A DNA stretch of 64,000 nucleotides from positions 51,455,762-51,519,761 of the forward strand of contig OY997639.1 of NCBI GenBank assembly GCA_963921795.1. Reading direction: 5' to 3'. The notes beneath the pieces are model-generated. The model had not been told where the DNA came from. It saw only the letters and a program-made list of their open reading frames with translations, and ran no database searches. Numbering within the stretch: position 1 is the first letter of the stretch; every line of letters starts with the position of its first letter. Positions 45,347 to 64,000 of this stretch are shown in pieces. The position numbers were made by a program, and so were the translations under genes. This stretch comes from Nannobrachium achirus. Lineage: Eukaryota > Chordata > Actinopteri > Myctophiformes > Myctophidae.

Positions 45347-46844
45347 CTGACAGTGATGTCAAACTCTCTTCCCTTATTGCACGTGTGCATTCATAAACAG
45401 CGCTTTAGATCGCGGGTTGGTAAACTATGGGTCATGTCGACAATTAATGAATCATCTGTTGTGGTCCTAAGAGCTTTTCTCCCGCAGTACTTCTCAACCA
45501 GTGGGCCTGGAGAACAAGGTGACACAAGGCAGTATCCCACGGCATGTTCCTAAGTTTATTAAACTCATACAGAGGTCACATACAGTACACATGGCCAGAA
45601 GATGGGAGTCATGACTGATAGAGCTATGCTAGACTAGGCAGGACAGTGACGGAGACTGTGGAATCAGAATCTACTTTATTTTCACATCACTGACTTACAG
45701 ATCAGTGATGTTTTTGCATAAGCTCCCTCATTTTGTTGTGTGGGGAGAGGGAGAGTAGGGAGATTTATTTTTTAACATTGTTTAATCATGTCAAAGAGAA
45801 CTTAAAAAGATCAATATATCTACGTACACATAAGACCAGCAGACAACTACATGAGGTGCGAAAGTTGTAGCACATTGATGGGCCCACATACAGTAGCGGT
45901 TAGACATAATGTGCAAAAAAGAATGTGCACGCTGAGCATACAGTCACTTGATGAAGTGTATAAGACTCAAGGTTAATCTATCAGTATATTTTGACAGAGA
46001 TACTGGGCTGCAGGTCAGGATCCAGAATGGACCATAAGCGTATTTGAAATTGATTTTCACATGGCAGGAGTGCTATTCCGAAATAAGCCATGGTCTCATT
46101 ATGTGACTGAGTTTAGTCAAGTGTGGCCTTCTGAACTGAAAGGTTCAAGAACCACTTTTCCTTTTTCTAACACCTGTTTAAATCTGCCATCTGTAACTTT
46201 CATGTCCTACCCGGGAGCAAGCACTAATATGTTTGCTGTTGAGCTACGGTACAATGTATTAACATACTCTAATATATACATTTTCTAAATTAACGCTTTA
46301 TTCTAAAAAAAAAAACGTATGGATTGCAATTTTAAGCGCATTGCTCACATTCTACTGTAAAGGTTTTCAGTGGTGTACATAATATTTTCTTTGACACTTT
46401 TGTACTGAACAGTTAAGTTCACCGATTATTTGTATAGAGACAACCATGTTTACACTCTAAGATTGTATTCATGCATCTATTTTTTCTAAATAAATGAAAC
46501 TTTGTAAGTGCAAGTAAGTCTGTATAAGTGCCACTGTGGAATAGCACATGAACAGTTTGATTGACATAAACAGCTAATCATATTTATGGTTAATAAATAA
46601 ATAAACCAATAAGTTATATATTCTTATTTTTGTATTTAGTCAGTTGATATCTAGTGGTTGTATGGTGTTTCTAATCTCTTTCTTTGCAGTCAGTCAGGGT
46701 TGTGATATATTTGTAATACACTCTTTTAACACTAGATGGTGTGTTAAGCTAAACATTGGCATGATGAGCAGCTTTAAGCTGTCCACAATGCAGCCTACAT
46801 TTATATACTGTATTATATCCATATTATTAAGGATTTTCAGAGAT
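45347..46844 (+). other. cep76 3' UTR and downstream intergenic
   Basis: Candidate poly(A) signals AATAAA occur near 46490 (CTAAATAAATGAAAC) and in the AATAAATAAATAAAC run near 46594. A GAATCAGAATCTACTTTATTTT segment at 45661 looks like a fish retroelement 3' end. No further exon is seen. Confidence 0.4.
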
Positions 46845-47610
46845 TGATTGATTGATTGAAGAGTTTATTAGCAGTTTGCAATAGAAAAAAGACAGCACAA
46901 ATCACTGGTACAAGGTCAACTAAAAGGATATCCTAGTAAGCTTTACAGCTTATTTACACAGGAAACACTTTATGTATCTCAAATTTACCTACTGTATATA
47001 TTTTTTGCACTGTTTATTTTATTTTTATTTACTTTTTTTTTATTTGTTTTACTATATCTACTGCATAGTTCTGTGTTCTATCCATCTGTCATTCAATGTT
47101 ATATGTGATACTTCAATGGTTTCCTATGGAAATAAGCTTAGTCTTTTCTAGGATCTCCTTTTAGTTGACCTTGTACCAGTGAACTGTACCGTCAAACATG
47201 GGGGCTTAGTCTATTTACAAGTCTCCAGTAGCAGCCGCCTGAAGGTGACTTTTCATACCAATTTTGAAGGAGGCTAGGGATTTGCACTCCTTTAAGGCTT
47301 GCGTAAGGGCGTTCCACATGTTGGTGGTATAGCTAGAAAACAAATTAGAGCCTTTTATAGTGTTAAATCTAGGTTGAACATGATTAGTGGAGCTGCCTCT
47401 GGTGTTGTGATCGTGGACATCCTTGACCTTTAGGAAGTAGTTTGTCAGGTACATCTTGGAGGTGTAGTGTATCTTGTACACCAGGCCCATTGCAAGATGC
47501 TGTTCTCTGTCAGCTACTTTGAGCCACCCCACGCTTTCGCAGTGATGAACGGTAAGGTGGGCCCGAGGAGAAGAGCCTAGGCTGCACTGTAACCTGTTCC
47601 AACAACACAC
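46845..47610 (-). mobile_element. Second CR1/L2-type LINE 3' end, with inverted internal UTR piece
   Basis: (GATT)3 tail at 46845-46858. The C-terminal frame 47610-47215 (GWLKVADREQHLAMGLVYKI, NTRGSSTNHVQPRF) matches the copy at 8577-8795. Between the tail and the frame, 47050-47190 lies in the opposite orientation to the equivalent UTR at 8230-8390. The copy is truncated and dead. Confidence 0.8.
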
Positions 47611-47619
47611 ACAACTATA

Positions 47620-52304
<4,685 letters not shown>

Positions 52305-52633
52305 TAGCGAATGAGCGGACGGCATAGGGTTGTGGTCGGTTTTATTCCGTGAGTTCTACCGACATACATCTGATCTCGGACATACATCTGATCTAGCTAT
52401 GAGTTGAGGTGGATGTGAAGTGGGGCGTGAATGGGCTTGGAAGTGGGATGCGGCAATAGGAGGAATGTAAGTATAGATTGTCTGCGTGTAGCGGCAGGGA
52501 TGTAGGGTTGCACTGGGTGCTGGTGGTAGAAATCAAGACAGATAATATGTGAGAACTGAAAGAGAAAATTAACCATAAAACTCATGATGATGCTGGATTT
52601 CCACACATTTTTGTGCACTGGGTAGGTTTAGAG

Positions 52634-52939
52634 TGTGGGCACAGTGGCGCAGTTGTTAGCACTGTTGCCTCACAGCTAGAGGGTCCTTGGTTTGATTCCC
52701 GGCAGGGGACGCTGTGGGCGTTGGGGGCGTGTTCTCTCCCCTGCGTCATCAGTGCTCACACCCTGGGTGAGGTTGGTGAAAGGGCCTTTCTGTGTGGCGT
52801 TTGCATGTTCTCCCCGTGTCTCCTAGCGTAGATACCCTCACAAAAACATGCAGTAGTCCTGGTTTCTATAATGCCTCCCCCTGGCCGCCCCCCCTGGCCT
52901 CCCCAGGCGTGGCAGAGGGAGAGAAGAAACCAGGACTAC
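52634..52939 (+). mobile_element. DANA-like tRNA-derived SINE
   Basis: GTGGCGCAGTTGTTAGCACT (box A region), GGTTTGATTCCC (box B), and CTTTCTGTGTGGCGTTTGC with GTTCTCCCCGTGTCTCC follow the order of the zebrafish DANA family. The 3' part forms a hairpin, GTAGTCCTGGTTTCT (52853-52867) with AGAAACCAGGACTAC (52925-52939). Confidence 0.75.
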
Positions 52940-54159
<1,220 letters not shown>

Positions 54160-56058
54160 ACATGTGTGCGAGAGAGAGAGAGATTGTGTGGAAAAGAGCA
54201 AGCAACCCAGCAAAAAATAAAGATGCTGTCTGAAAACTAATGTAAAAAGAAAAAAGAAGATGGTACTGCCATCCACCATCCCTGCACTCGTTTGTCTCCC
54301 CTCCCTGTGGCAGAGAGGGAGCAATGGAATCCCGTTAACGGATGAAAGCTTTCAAATGAACCTGTTACAGTAAAGTTGTTTTTGCGCTGCCCGGTTTATA
54401 TCCTCTTCAACATCCCTATAACAGTTTACTACGCCAATTAGGGATTTATATTTTCAGGGGAGTTTTAATGCCATTTCAAAGGAAGAATTAATTAAGAGTC
54501 AGCTTTTGCTTTTTTGCACCAATTTCACACACCTTCAGTGACAGTAATTGCTTTGGGGTTATTTGAAAAATGTTCAAAGTACAATATCTTGTCACATAAT
54601 TAAAAAGAAATATCTTCTGGTTTTCCGGTATGCAAATACAGTTGCTTGCCAGTCGTTGTTTGTGTGTGGGTGTGTATGAGTGCGCGTGTGTGCATGTTGT
54701 TCATGTCAATAGAGCAGACGGAGACAAAACAGAGAAAATGCAGCACACCTTTCAAATAATGATTCTTTTTTTTTCACCCCTGCACCTGCACTGTAACAAT
54801 AGTATGATAGTGAATCAAAGGCCTTGAGGGCATTTGGCTTATCATACCCAAATATTCTCAAATTTCACTATCATTAATCTTAGAAAAGTCAAGCCTTTAG
54901 CTATCTATCTGTTTATCATCTTTCTTTCTGTCAGTCCTGTTGTTTTGAAACAAAGAGACAGGACTTAATAGGACATTTTTTTGTGATCTTCCCAGAAGAA
55001 TCCAATTACAGGGCTGTTTGGAGATCAGTGAGATTACAGTGTACTATCTAACAAAAACAATCAAAGCCTATCTGATTCCAAGGTTTAGCAGGAGACACAT
55101 CCCCATAATGAAGTCCCTCTCCCCTCTATCCTCTTTCTCCCCATCCATTTCTCTCTAGTGCCTGTCTCCCATCTTTCCTCCTCCTTGTTCCTCTCCCTTT
55201 AACTCTGTCTCTGTCTGTCCGTCTCTCTGTCTCTGTCTCTCCCTCATAGGCACCGCACAGGAGACCCACGCAAGCAAAAATCCCCCATTTTCCCCCACCT
55301 CTCCCCACCGCCAGTCTAATCTTGCCATCAGGGACTATTGCGGCAGACCTGAAGGTGGTGCACGCACACAGAGAGCCTGGTGGCAGAGCAGTGTTTTCAC
55401 CTCAGCAATGAAAAGATCACAGGAGACCCGGTGGTGGCGATGACCTTTCGAGAGCACTGCATTTTCGCCTTGCTTGCTCGCTCTTTCGTAAAATGCCCGG
55501 CCACGCGTCTCTCCCCCCTGGGCGATGTGGCTCAGCAACTGCAGCGTATTGAGTGCTTGTAGATCTATACTCTGTGTAAATAATTTATCACTCCGACTGA
55601 AAGGGAAAGGGGGGGGGGGGGTTCAATGCTCTACGGAGGGTGGTGATGGTGGCGGCGGAAGGGTGGAAAAGTCTGAAAGACACAGAGAGAGAGATAGAGA
55701 GAATGCAAAACAATAGGCAAGGACGGAGAGGAAACATTATACAAAATATATTGGCTAAAGGAGAGTTTTCCAATACAGTCTATGCAAATGACAAAACTGG
55801 AATGTCTCACATGAGAAGATGCAGCGCAGGCATGTGGCATGCATCATAATAAAATACTGTTCATTATTGCCTTTACTTCCCCCCCTGACTGCTGGTCCAT
55901 AAATGGTGAACAGATGAATGCATTATTGGCACCATTATGTTGAAATGTCACCATGTCTTTGTGCCATACAACACATACAGTGCTGTCAGTTATAGTGCTG
56001 ATAATGAATTGTCTCTTTCACATCAGATATGTCACAGCGGTGACATGCAATATATGGA

Positions 56059-56060
<2 letters not shown>
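54160..56060. other. Unique DNA, possibly regulatory
   Basis: No exon. AT-rich stretches such as 54420-54500 (CCAATTAGGG, GAATTAATTAAGAG) look like homeodomain-type site clusters. A G9 run lies at 55610. Confidence 0.3.
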
Positions 56061-56283
<223 letters not shown>

Positions 56284-57127
56284 GCACACTCATGCATGCG
56301 TTGGTGTGCATGTGTCTTGCTTCTGTTTGTCTGGTTATCATTTCAACTGTCTGTATATCAGTATTTTCCTGATTATTTATCGTTATCCATTTTTCTGTGA
56401 GCAGATTTGATCTGTAGTGTAAACAGATAGGTGTATCTTGTCAGTGTGACCTATTTTGAGCTCTATGATGAAGTGACCTACAGGCCTGAGACAGTTGCTG
56501 TCAGAATGTGTTTTTATAGATTGCTATATAGATTTATTACCCGGTTAAAATGGCCGCCGGCCACAATCCCCTTCATTACTCAAACCCAGTGACAATTTAT
56601 ACTTCCATCTGCTTTTGAGAAACTTTGCCATACTAATTTCATAGAAGGGTGAAGGTAAACAGACACGTAATTTGAATTTGCAGACTGCAACTAAAGTCAT
56701 ATCATCTGCAACTATCAAGCTTATAAAATGTTGTTTGTGGCTGTTAGTCGTGTTAGATCTTTTATGTCCCTTTTCTCCTTAAATCTGGATCAATGACTTT
56801 CTGAATAATTTATCCTCATATATCATTGTTTTGGTAACTGTAATGGAACAAAACCACCACTCTTTGGTAATCGCTTTACTGTAATCCTGTTACCAGTAAT
56901 TTGTTACTTTCCAACCCTGATGACCTATGACGGTTGATATTGATGCTTGGCTCTTCCTCTACTCGTCAATGTGTGGTAATGTTGATCAATAGGGTCCATC
57001 GCCGTGAAAGGTCAGGGTGGAGGATACCACCATCAATGAGACCTCATACACCCTTTTGAATACCAGATACCACCATCAGTGAGACCTACATAAACCCACT
57101 TAGAAACGTAAGTGGTGTGCTCTATTC

Positions 57128-57131
<4 letters not shown>

Positions 57132-57179
<48 letters not shown>
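57132..57179. repeat. (CA)n(TA)n tract next to a Helitron-like end
   Basis: (CA)n then ATATATATAC directly abuts the 3' terminus of the element starting at 57180. Confidence 0.85.
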
Positions 57180-57468
57180 CCAGTAAGACGCCTAAGGGCG
57201 AAAAGCGACCTTGCCCGCGCCATCTGTCTTGGCCATATATGGATTCTGTTAGTGTGGTTCTCCTAACAGGGCATCATCTGTATACAATCTCTTTTAAGCC
57301 GATATATGTGGATCCCTGCTCTGAGTATCTGACATCACTGTGATGTCACCTGTGATGTCACAGTGATGTATCAGGGGAACCACAGTGTCAGGCGTTACCC
57401 GTCCGGACGGACGTCTACGGACAAGCTGTGACGGTTCTGATAGTAAACTGCGACCTATGGTCGCAACT
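57180..57468 (-). mobile_element. Helitron-like repeat copy E, full length
   Basis: Minus orientation. The 5' palindrome TGCGACCATAGGTCGCA is at about 57465-57449, then CACAGCTTGTCCGTAG, with one CCATATATGG site at 57233. The 3' end is CGCCCTTAGGCG and TCTTACTGG, closing at 57180. It shares its last 60 bp with the C-terminal codons of the kelch gene at 11940-12036. Confidence 0.7.
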
Positions 57469-58377
57469 AGCCCTTCAAAGATATGTGCTCAGAAATGATG
57501 TGCAGAGAGTGTGCACACAGTATTCACCATATTCCTGGCCCCGCCCCGGCTTCCTGTTCATATCCTGAAAGAGGCGGAGGCTGAAAAAGCTGGCCTGAAA
57601 AACATAATTTGGTTTCCTGTTGTCCTTGCATTAAAGTGTCAGTAGTTGGCTTTCTGGGCTCTGGGCTCTGAATGTACCTGGGTTGCCAAAATAGTATAGT
57701 TGCTTATTGGGCTTACTTTCTAATATTTTTTAAACCAGTGGTTCCCAAATCTTTTCATATCAAGGACCCCAGATTAACATATTTGTCCACAGTCGCAGAC
57801 CCCCATCTGAAAATATGTGGTGCCAGGGACCTCCACACACATTTTTTTCCCCTCAATATTTTTTAAATAGCAAATATACAAGCTCACTGATACATTGTGA
57901 GCTTGCTGATCTGCTATTTTCAAATGTAAATGTAAAGTAGTATAGCCTAGTTGCTTCTGTTGGGCTTATTTCTTTGGCAAAATCTGGCAACAGACAATTC
58001 CATGTCACTTCCTTACTTAGGAGGAAGTGAAAAGATGTTTTTTGAAGCAGCACACAGAGAAAAACTCTCTAGCGGCCTCTGTAAAAGAAAATGGCTGCCC
58101 CATAGAGAGGGCCAGGAATATGGTGAATAGGGATGGAAGTAACTTTAACTGGTGCTTGCATGAGAAAATGTAGGATCGTCCCATAGCTTGGGAGGGCTCT
58201 AACCATGACAATGGCTGTAACCATGGCGACAATGGAATAAGCCGTGTTAACATGAAAACGCTAATACCAGTATACAGCATACAGTTTGTGAAAGTGCCAA
58301 ACGGGCTTCGCAGTTAGATCAATTGCTCCAGCCACCGAGGAGAAAAGGGCATGGATCAGACAGACAGACATTCAGTG

Positions 58378-58378
<1 letters not shown>

Positions 58379-58470
<92 letters not shown>

Positions 58471-58506
58471 CAGTATATACAGTATATATATATATATATA
58501 TATATA
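58379..58506. repeat. (AT)n microsatellite
   Basis: About 88 bases of TA, then a CCCAGTATATACAG break and more TA. Confidence 0.95.
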
Positions 58507-58667
58507 ATTTGTTCAGCAACATTACTTTAATTTCCATACTATGCCTGTGTCATTGTCTTGAATCCCATCCCAGATTGTCTAAAACATATTGTCTGGTCGG
58601 GGAGTATCCCTTGGTGGTTATCCTCCATTACTATGTAATGATATTCATGAGCTGGGTACACCATAAG

Positions 58668-58846
<179 letters not shown>

Positions 58847-59048
58847 CCTACTATGGATACAGCGTGAGCTACCCGTTCCTGGGAGCCATTTGGCTATGGC
58901 CTAATGACCGAGAGACCCAGGCACATCCCCTGGAGGGACAGTCTGCAGTCTCCTTTGTGGGGAAGAGTCTGTGATGAGGTCTTTGAAGGAATGTCACATT
59001 TGTGCCTAACTGTATGTTGCCTCTGGCTCATACGCCCCCTACCCTGCA

Positions 59049-59049
59049 G

Positions 59050-59101
<52 letters not shown>

Positions 59102-59104
59102 ACA
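59049..59104. repeat. (CA)n microsatellite
   Basis: About 55 bases of CA. Confidence 0.9.
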
Positions 59105-59109
59105 CTTAT

Positions 59110-60845
59110 GTTGATGAACATGGCCTTTTGTAATTCCCTGTACACATACAGTACACACACACACTTGCGCGGTGGGGCCTTCGCAGTAGGTTCCGCAGTA
59201 ATAGGCCCCCTGCCATCTGGAGACCCTGTCCAGGGGGCCGCAAACAATAGAGCCTGCTCAATATGGCAGGGGACATCACCGGATCTGCCCCACCTAAACC
59301 AATGTTTTCTCACACCCCGCATCCACCCTGGGGCTGTTAGGTATATTGTTAAGCTTAGTGGGCCACTGGGCACGCCACGTATACATTTTGAATAATGTAA
59401 GAACGTGCTTCATTTGTAACATCAAAGGTGGACATTACAGTATCTATGTGTGCCTGCATTGGTATTTTGCATCTGGGCCGGTCTATGTGCATGTGTGTGT
59501 GCACAAGTTGAGGTGTACCTACAGCAGGTGAGATATGAGCAACAATAATTAAAAGGTCTACAATTTGTTAAAGATTTAACCTGGACTTCTGTTGTTTTTT
59601 TAATGAACAAACACCCAAGAAATAAACACTTACTGTATAGCCTCTGTAAAAAAGAATCTCTCTCCAATAATTATGTTTTTGTTTTTTGTTTTATAGTTGA
59701 TAGTAGTATGCTGGCCTCTGACTGGCCATATAAATGCATGAAACAACATTCTGCATGTATAAATGCAACCAGCATGAAACAGCACCCTGAGTCACTGAGG
59801 CTCTACAGTGTGTTTTAGACGAATGTCTTAAGTCTTAATGTGTTGTGCTGTTCACAATCTTACTATCATCTAATTGAAGCATTTTTATATTTTACAGCCG
59901 GATCATGTACTCTGTCTTTGCACGTATGCTGCCACAACTATTATCCTCCGTGGCATGACATTGTCGTGCACATCTTTTGAACTCGCCGTCTCTCTTTGAA
60001 ATTTTAAAATCAAACTGGAATATTTTGCGGATTTTCCTAAGGTGCAGAATACTAATAACCATTTATCCTTTGTCCCTGTTCCATATATGAAAAATAATTG
60101 TCATAACGAAGCCCACCCCCCTTCTCCTGTTCCCCCGAGCCTTTTATGAAAATCAGATCTAGGGAGCGCCTAATTAGGCGTGATTCACTGTAAAGGAAAG
60201 GAAAGAGAGGAATGTGAATAAATTGAGAGCAGGAGGAGAGAGAAAGGAGCGACAGACTGGTGATTAATGTGAAGGCTATGATGCACGTCGATGGAGGACG
60301 AATGAAAGGATGGAGAGAGATTTCCTTTAAAAAGAAAAGGAGGGACAATCCAATGCAGTCTAGGCCTTGATTCTATGTAACACATGCAATTATCAAAAAA
60401 TAATCAAAGTTATCATTTCGCTGATATATTCTTCATATTCTTTAGTTTTGTTTCGGGGTTTCTGCATTGAACTTGACGGATTTTGCACAATAGTTTATTA
60501 CATGAGGGTATTGTCTATGTATAGTAGCCTTCTTCTAAATAATTACAATGGACCCAATTAATTTTCTGATTGACACAGCAGTCAAATTCGTCTCACTTAC
60601 ACAAAGTGCAAGTGTTTCACATTTTGCTGTATCCTGCATCAAGAATCACAACAACATAAAAATAAATGAACCAATCCAGGAACATGCTGATCTGTGCCAC
60701 TGTCTGCCCCAGTGCCCCGCCGGGCCATGCATTCAGTTGAATTCATTCAAATCAGGCTGTATTTTACAGAAGGAATATCCTGAGGAGGCAGCTGGCTATC
60801 TATGTAAATGAGTGTGAACACCTACTGTACAACAGTGGACAGAAG
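59110..60845. other. Unique DNA, no exon recognised
   Basis: The stretch 60050-60340 is low-repeat, with GCGCCTAATTAGGCGTGATT (an imperfect palindrome around TAATTA), and could be conserved non-coding DNA. Confidence 0.3.
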
Positions 60846-60846
60846 A

Positions 60847-60847
<1 letters not shown>

Positions 60848-60919
<72 letters not shown>

Positions 60920-61012
60920 GACTGACTGACTGACTGACTGACTGACTGACTGACTGACTGACTGACTGACTGACTGACTGACTGACTGGCAGGCAGGCAG
61001 GCAGGCAGGCTG
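60848..61012. repeat. Three-part compound tetranucleotide repeat
   Basis: (TGTC)n to about 60920, then (TGAC)n to about 60987, then (GGCA)n to about 61010. Each block differs from the next by one base per unit. Confidence 0.9.
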
Positions 61013-61287
61013 AAGGTTTAGCTGGAAGGTTTCTGGTCTGTCCTGTCCCACTGGCGTGGTGTGTAATGGACTGACTTGGACTGACTAGCCTGTTGGCAAA
61101 CATGTTGGCTGCCTCACCGATAATTGTTAACAGCAGGATTACGTTCCTGCCAGGGTCCAGCTCCCAGGGTGTGCTGAATTTGTTTGATTTCCAAAACAGG
61201 ATGTTTTTGATCGGTCTTTATTGATCTATTGGGACATGCTGCCTGGAGCAAAGAACTGCCACTCCGTAGCATTAAATCTTCCTAGTT

Positions 61288-61455
61288 CCAGGGGCACCCT
61301 GGTAGCTCACCTGGTGTGCATACCATACCCGAGGCTCTTTTGCCATATGTCACCCCCCCCTCTCTCTCTCTTACTACTCTCACTGTCATATTGAAATATG
61401 GCAGAAAAGCCCCCACAAAAGTAAATACATAATAAATGTAAAATAAATCTTAAAA
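61288..61455 (+). mobile_element. Internally deleted tRNA-type SINE
   Basis: CCCTGGTAGCTCACCTGGTG (box A region) is followed by TTTTGCCATATGTCACCCC and AAAAGCCCCCACAAAA. The B-box segment is missing, so this is a relic related to the SINE at 36824. Confidence 0.6.
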
Positions 61456-61824
61456 AGAAAGAGGACCTCTGTCGTCCATTGAATGACTGGCAAGCTGGTT
61501 TATTGACTGGTTTGCAGGCTGTCTGGCTGGCGGGTTTGCTGGCTACTGGCTCCTTCAGTAATCAGCACTCGTCTGGTTTGGCAGCAGCACTAATTGACAA
61601 GGGGAACGCAGGAGAGCTCTCCCCCACCACTAATGGAAGTCTCCCCTCTCCCCCGTCTGATTTTGATTCACCTCATTATGAAAAACAGAACGGGGGAAGG
61701 TCAGGGGAAATGGACATGTTTCACATTGGTACCTATTTGATCCTGTCCTTTCCGCATTATATTAAGATGAGGAAAAATATAAAGATTTTTGCATGCTGCT
61801 TAGTAGTTATAATTTCAATAATGT

Positions 61825-61827
61825 CTG

Positions 61828-61871
<44 letters not shown>

Positions 61872-62120
61872 ATTTATTATATTTTTATTTGACCTTTATT
61901 CCAGGAGTAAAATCTCATTGAGATTCAAAATCTCTTTTCCAAGAGAGCCCTGGTACACAACAGACAGCAGTGTGCAATTAAAACAAGCGACACAATACAA
62001 CTACTAACAAATAAAATGAAATAACTACATTAAAACTTAGATGGAAATTAAACTTTCAAATTTCAATAACCTAGCAACTAAAACATTTACAGTTCGTAGA
62101 ATCTGCCTCTTTCAATATGG
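61825..62120 (-). mobile_element. LINE 3'-end fragment next to a (TCTA)n tract
   Basis: (TCTA)n at 61826-61871, then TTTGACCTTTATTCCAGGAG, CTCATTGAGATTCAAAATC and AGAGCCCTGG, which recalls a common fish LINE 3' UTR read in antisense. Confidence 0.5.
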
Positions 62121-62152
62121 ATTTAAAAGCGTTCAATGATACATTCAACTTA

Positions 62153-62153
<1 letters not shown>

Positions 62154-62239
<86 letters not shown>
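62154..62239. repeat. (GT)n microsatellite
   Basis: About 85 bases of GT. Confidence 0.95.
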
Positions 62240-62242
<3 letters not shown>

Positions 62243-63605
62243 GTATGTCAGTATTTCACCCACTCCTTTAGAACCTAGTGATGTGACAATACACTTGAAG
62301 ACGAACATCCATTACCCTATTTTCAAATTCTTCTACAGGCTTACAACATGTCACATTGTGATGCTTTGTGAGCTTGTAGTTCACTATTTATTTATTAAAC
62401 AATTCTGGGTATTTATTTAAATCTTCACTTGAAATGACATGCCCACAATATGCCAGGGTTACCTCTTAAGCCCCAGGGGGGTCCAGGGGAAAAATCCGCC
62501 TAAAATGCATCCCCAAATTGGAACAATTGTGGACACAAAACTACAATGATTGTAGCTACTCTTGACTCACCAAATGTCAGCTAACCCTTGAAAATTCACA
62601 AATGCAGTGTAAAACCTCACATTTCTCTTACCAAATTGTCCTATGATCACTTACCTAGGAAAATATGATTGATAAAGACCTCCGCCTATGGAAATGTTGC
62701 CTTTTGAATAGTGAATGAGCCTCAAGACCTCATTGAAAACATATATAGTGAATAGAGAAATTGTTTACCAAGGTGTCATCAATTGATTGGCAAAATTGTA
62801 TGAATATATTCCAAACTATGTAAACTCTACAGATGTTTTAGTGAGAGTAGTGCTGTAATTTTAGTAATGTTAAAGTATAGGGTGAAAAATGATAAAAACG
62901 AGTAACAATAAGTAGTAATAATACTGTAATAGGAGTAATTTATGGATGAAAAGTACAATGGCAGCTGTTTACTATGCTGTAGGCCCACTGTAACAATAAT
63001 CAACAATGAAATTGTAGTTTTATTTGGTCTATATTGATTTATTGGCATTTATTGACAGCTGTTCAGAGGTCAACACTTTTTGCCCCCGCCGGCGGGGGCA
63101 ATGGGGTTCAAGAGGTTAAAGTGGTTCATCTGTGTTGTAAAACTATACCCAGGCCTACACTACAGGTATTCTGATGGTGAGCAGTCGAATACATTACCTT
63201 GAAAAGTCCCCCTTCATTGACTCAGCAATAAACTGTAAGTTCACACACTTTCCCATAATATGCAACCTAAGCCAATGTAATTTCCAGAGTATTGTTTATT
63301 ATTACCCATTAATATTGTATGTAGTAAAACACCAAACAAGTGCATGTAGATCTGACTAAATTTGACTCATTTTCCTAATGCTGCTATACAGTCAGCTCTG
63401 ATAGTTTATATCAGCTGATAATTATATTTTGTCCTATATCAATATTACAAATATTTTATCTCTCAACTCAAGATCAAATCACTATATTGCAAAACAATAT
63501 GGGACAGCCCCTTGCTGTGTTTAATTTTGGGGATTCTTTTAACCACAGGTACTCTAACATTACAACATGCGTTGTAGGAGGTCACATTCTATGATGCTCT
63601 CATCA
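62240..63605. other. AT-rich unique DNA, no exon recognised
   Basis: A copy of the short hairpin repeat lies at 62345-62382, and GGGGTTCAAGAGGTTAAAGTGG at 63103. No coding signal. Confidence 0.35.
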
Positions 63606-63609
63606 CATA

Positions 63610-64000
63610 ATTGCGACCGTAGGTCGCAGTTTAGTATCAAAACCTCCACCGGCCGTCCGTCGGTCGGTCGGTCGGTCGGTCACACGTCACACGTCACACC
63701 TTTGCCCTGCTCATATCTCCGCATCAGTATGACATCACACTGCTGATAGGGCTTGTTTGTGTTTTGTATGACATCACACCACATCATCGGCTGAGGACTG
63801 TGTGATGTCATCATATCTCCATATATGGAGACATAAGTTGCTCATGCCCAAATATGGGCTGGTGAGGTCAGACTTAGTGTGATGCGTAGGTTATCTCCAT
63901 ATATGGAGATTCAACTTCAATGAGTATATAAGACCGGCATTATCTACCGACAGCTGCTATAAGCCAACCCTGGCGATAAGGTCTGAGTCGAAGAAATGCT
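63610..64000 (+). mobile_element. Helitron-like repeat copy F, runs off the window
   Basis: The 5' palindrome TGCGACCGTAGGTCGCA is at 63612-63628, then (GGTC)n, CACACGTCACACC and CTGCTCATATCTCCGCA, shared with 13.7 kb, and two CCATATATGG palindromes shared with 34 and 57 kb. It joins the two subfamilies in one copy. The 3' end lies outside. Confidence 0.7.

Noticed and set aside
57465-57620. Possible exon near 57.5 kb (GGCCCCGCCCCGGCTTCCTG)
   Set aside because: No splice-flanked open frame with a recognisable product.
59346-59531. Open frame after the CA tract near 59 kb
   Set aside because: Short, without acceptor and donor sites of the right phase, and with no recognised motif.
61479-61892. 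137-codon frame with some Pro/Ser-rich sequence
   Set aside because: It begins in GGCTGGC simple sequence, runs into (TCTA)n, and matches no family I know. Conserved non-coding DNA is at least as likely.

Overview
The window looks like nuclear DNA of a ray-finned (teleost) fish. It holds split vertebrate genes with GT-AG introns. Very long (GT)n, (CA)n, (CT)n and (AT)n tracts are frequent, and there are many fish-type mobile elements: a Penelope-like element, CR1/L2-type LINEs, tRNA-derived SINEs, hAT-like and foldback MITEs, and Helitron-like elements. I see no bacterial, viral or organellar genes.

Layout. (1) About 1-4.7 kb, plus strand: the 3' part of tax1bp1, an autophagy and ubiquitin adaptor (last coiled-coil piece, linker, two C-terminal zinc fingers). 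(2) About 5-10.7 kb: retroelements on the minus strand, namely a Penelope-like element with a GIY-YIG domain and a CR1/L2-type LINE with a (GATT)n tail and a nested insertion. (3) 11.9-13.1 kb, minus strand: an intact single-exon 388-residue kelch protein. It looks like a retrocopy of klhdc3 whose last 38 codons come from a Helitron-like repeat. (4) 13.1-18.9 kb: repeats, large microsatellites and MITEs. (5) 18.9-29.5 kb, plus strand: ptpn2, nine coding exons, 424 codons, complete from start to stop. (6) 29.5-33.4 kb: 3' UTR or intergenic DNA, then a GC-rich 0.9-kb inverted-repeat element just upstream of the next gene. (7) 33.4-45.3 kb, plus strand: cep76, 13 coding exons, 661 codons, every splice phase consistent. 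(8) 45.3-64 kb: no exon recognised; microsatellites, LINE and SINE pieces, and unique AT-rich stretches that could be regulatory or intronic.

The ptpn2-cep76 pair keeps a vertebrate linkage (human 18p11.21). The psmg2 gene, which lies between them in human, was not found here. The genes do not form one pathway: tax1bp1 acts in selective autophagy and NF-kB control, ptpn2 is a JAK/STAT and receptor-kinase phosphatase, and cep76 limits centriole reduplication.

The most unusual content is repeat biology. A Helitron-like family shares a 5' palindrome and a 3' hairpin followed by TCTTACT(A/G)G. Two of its copies lie head to tail, and one is split by a foldback with 72-bp arms that match perfectly. 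The same family supplied the C-terminus of the klhdc3-like protein. A second, very short hairpin repeat built on GATCTACAAGCTCAC recurs at least 13 times across the window.
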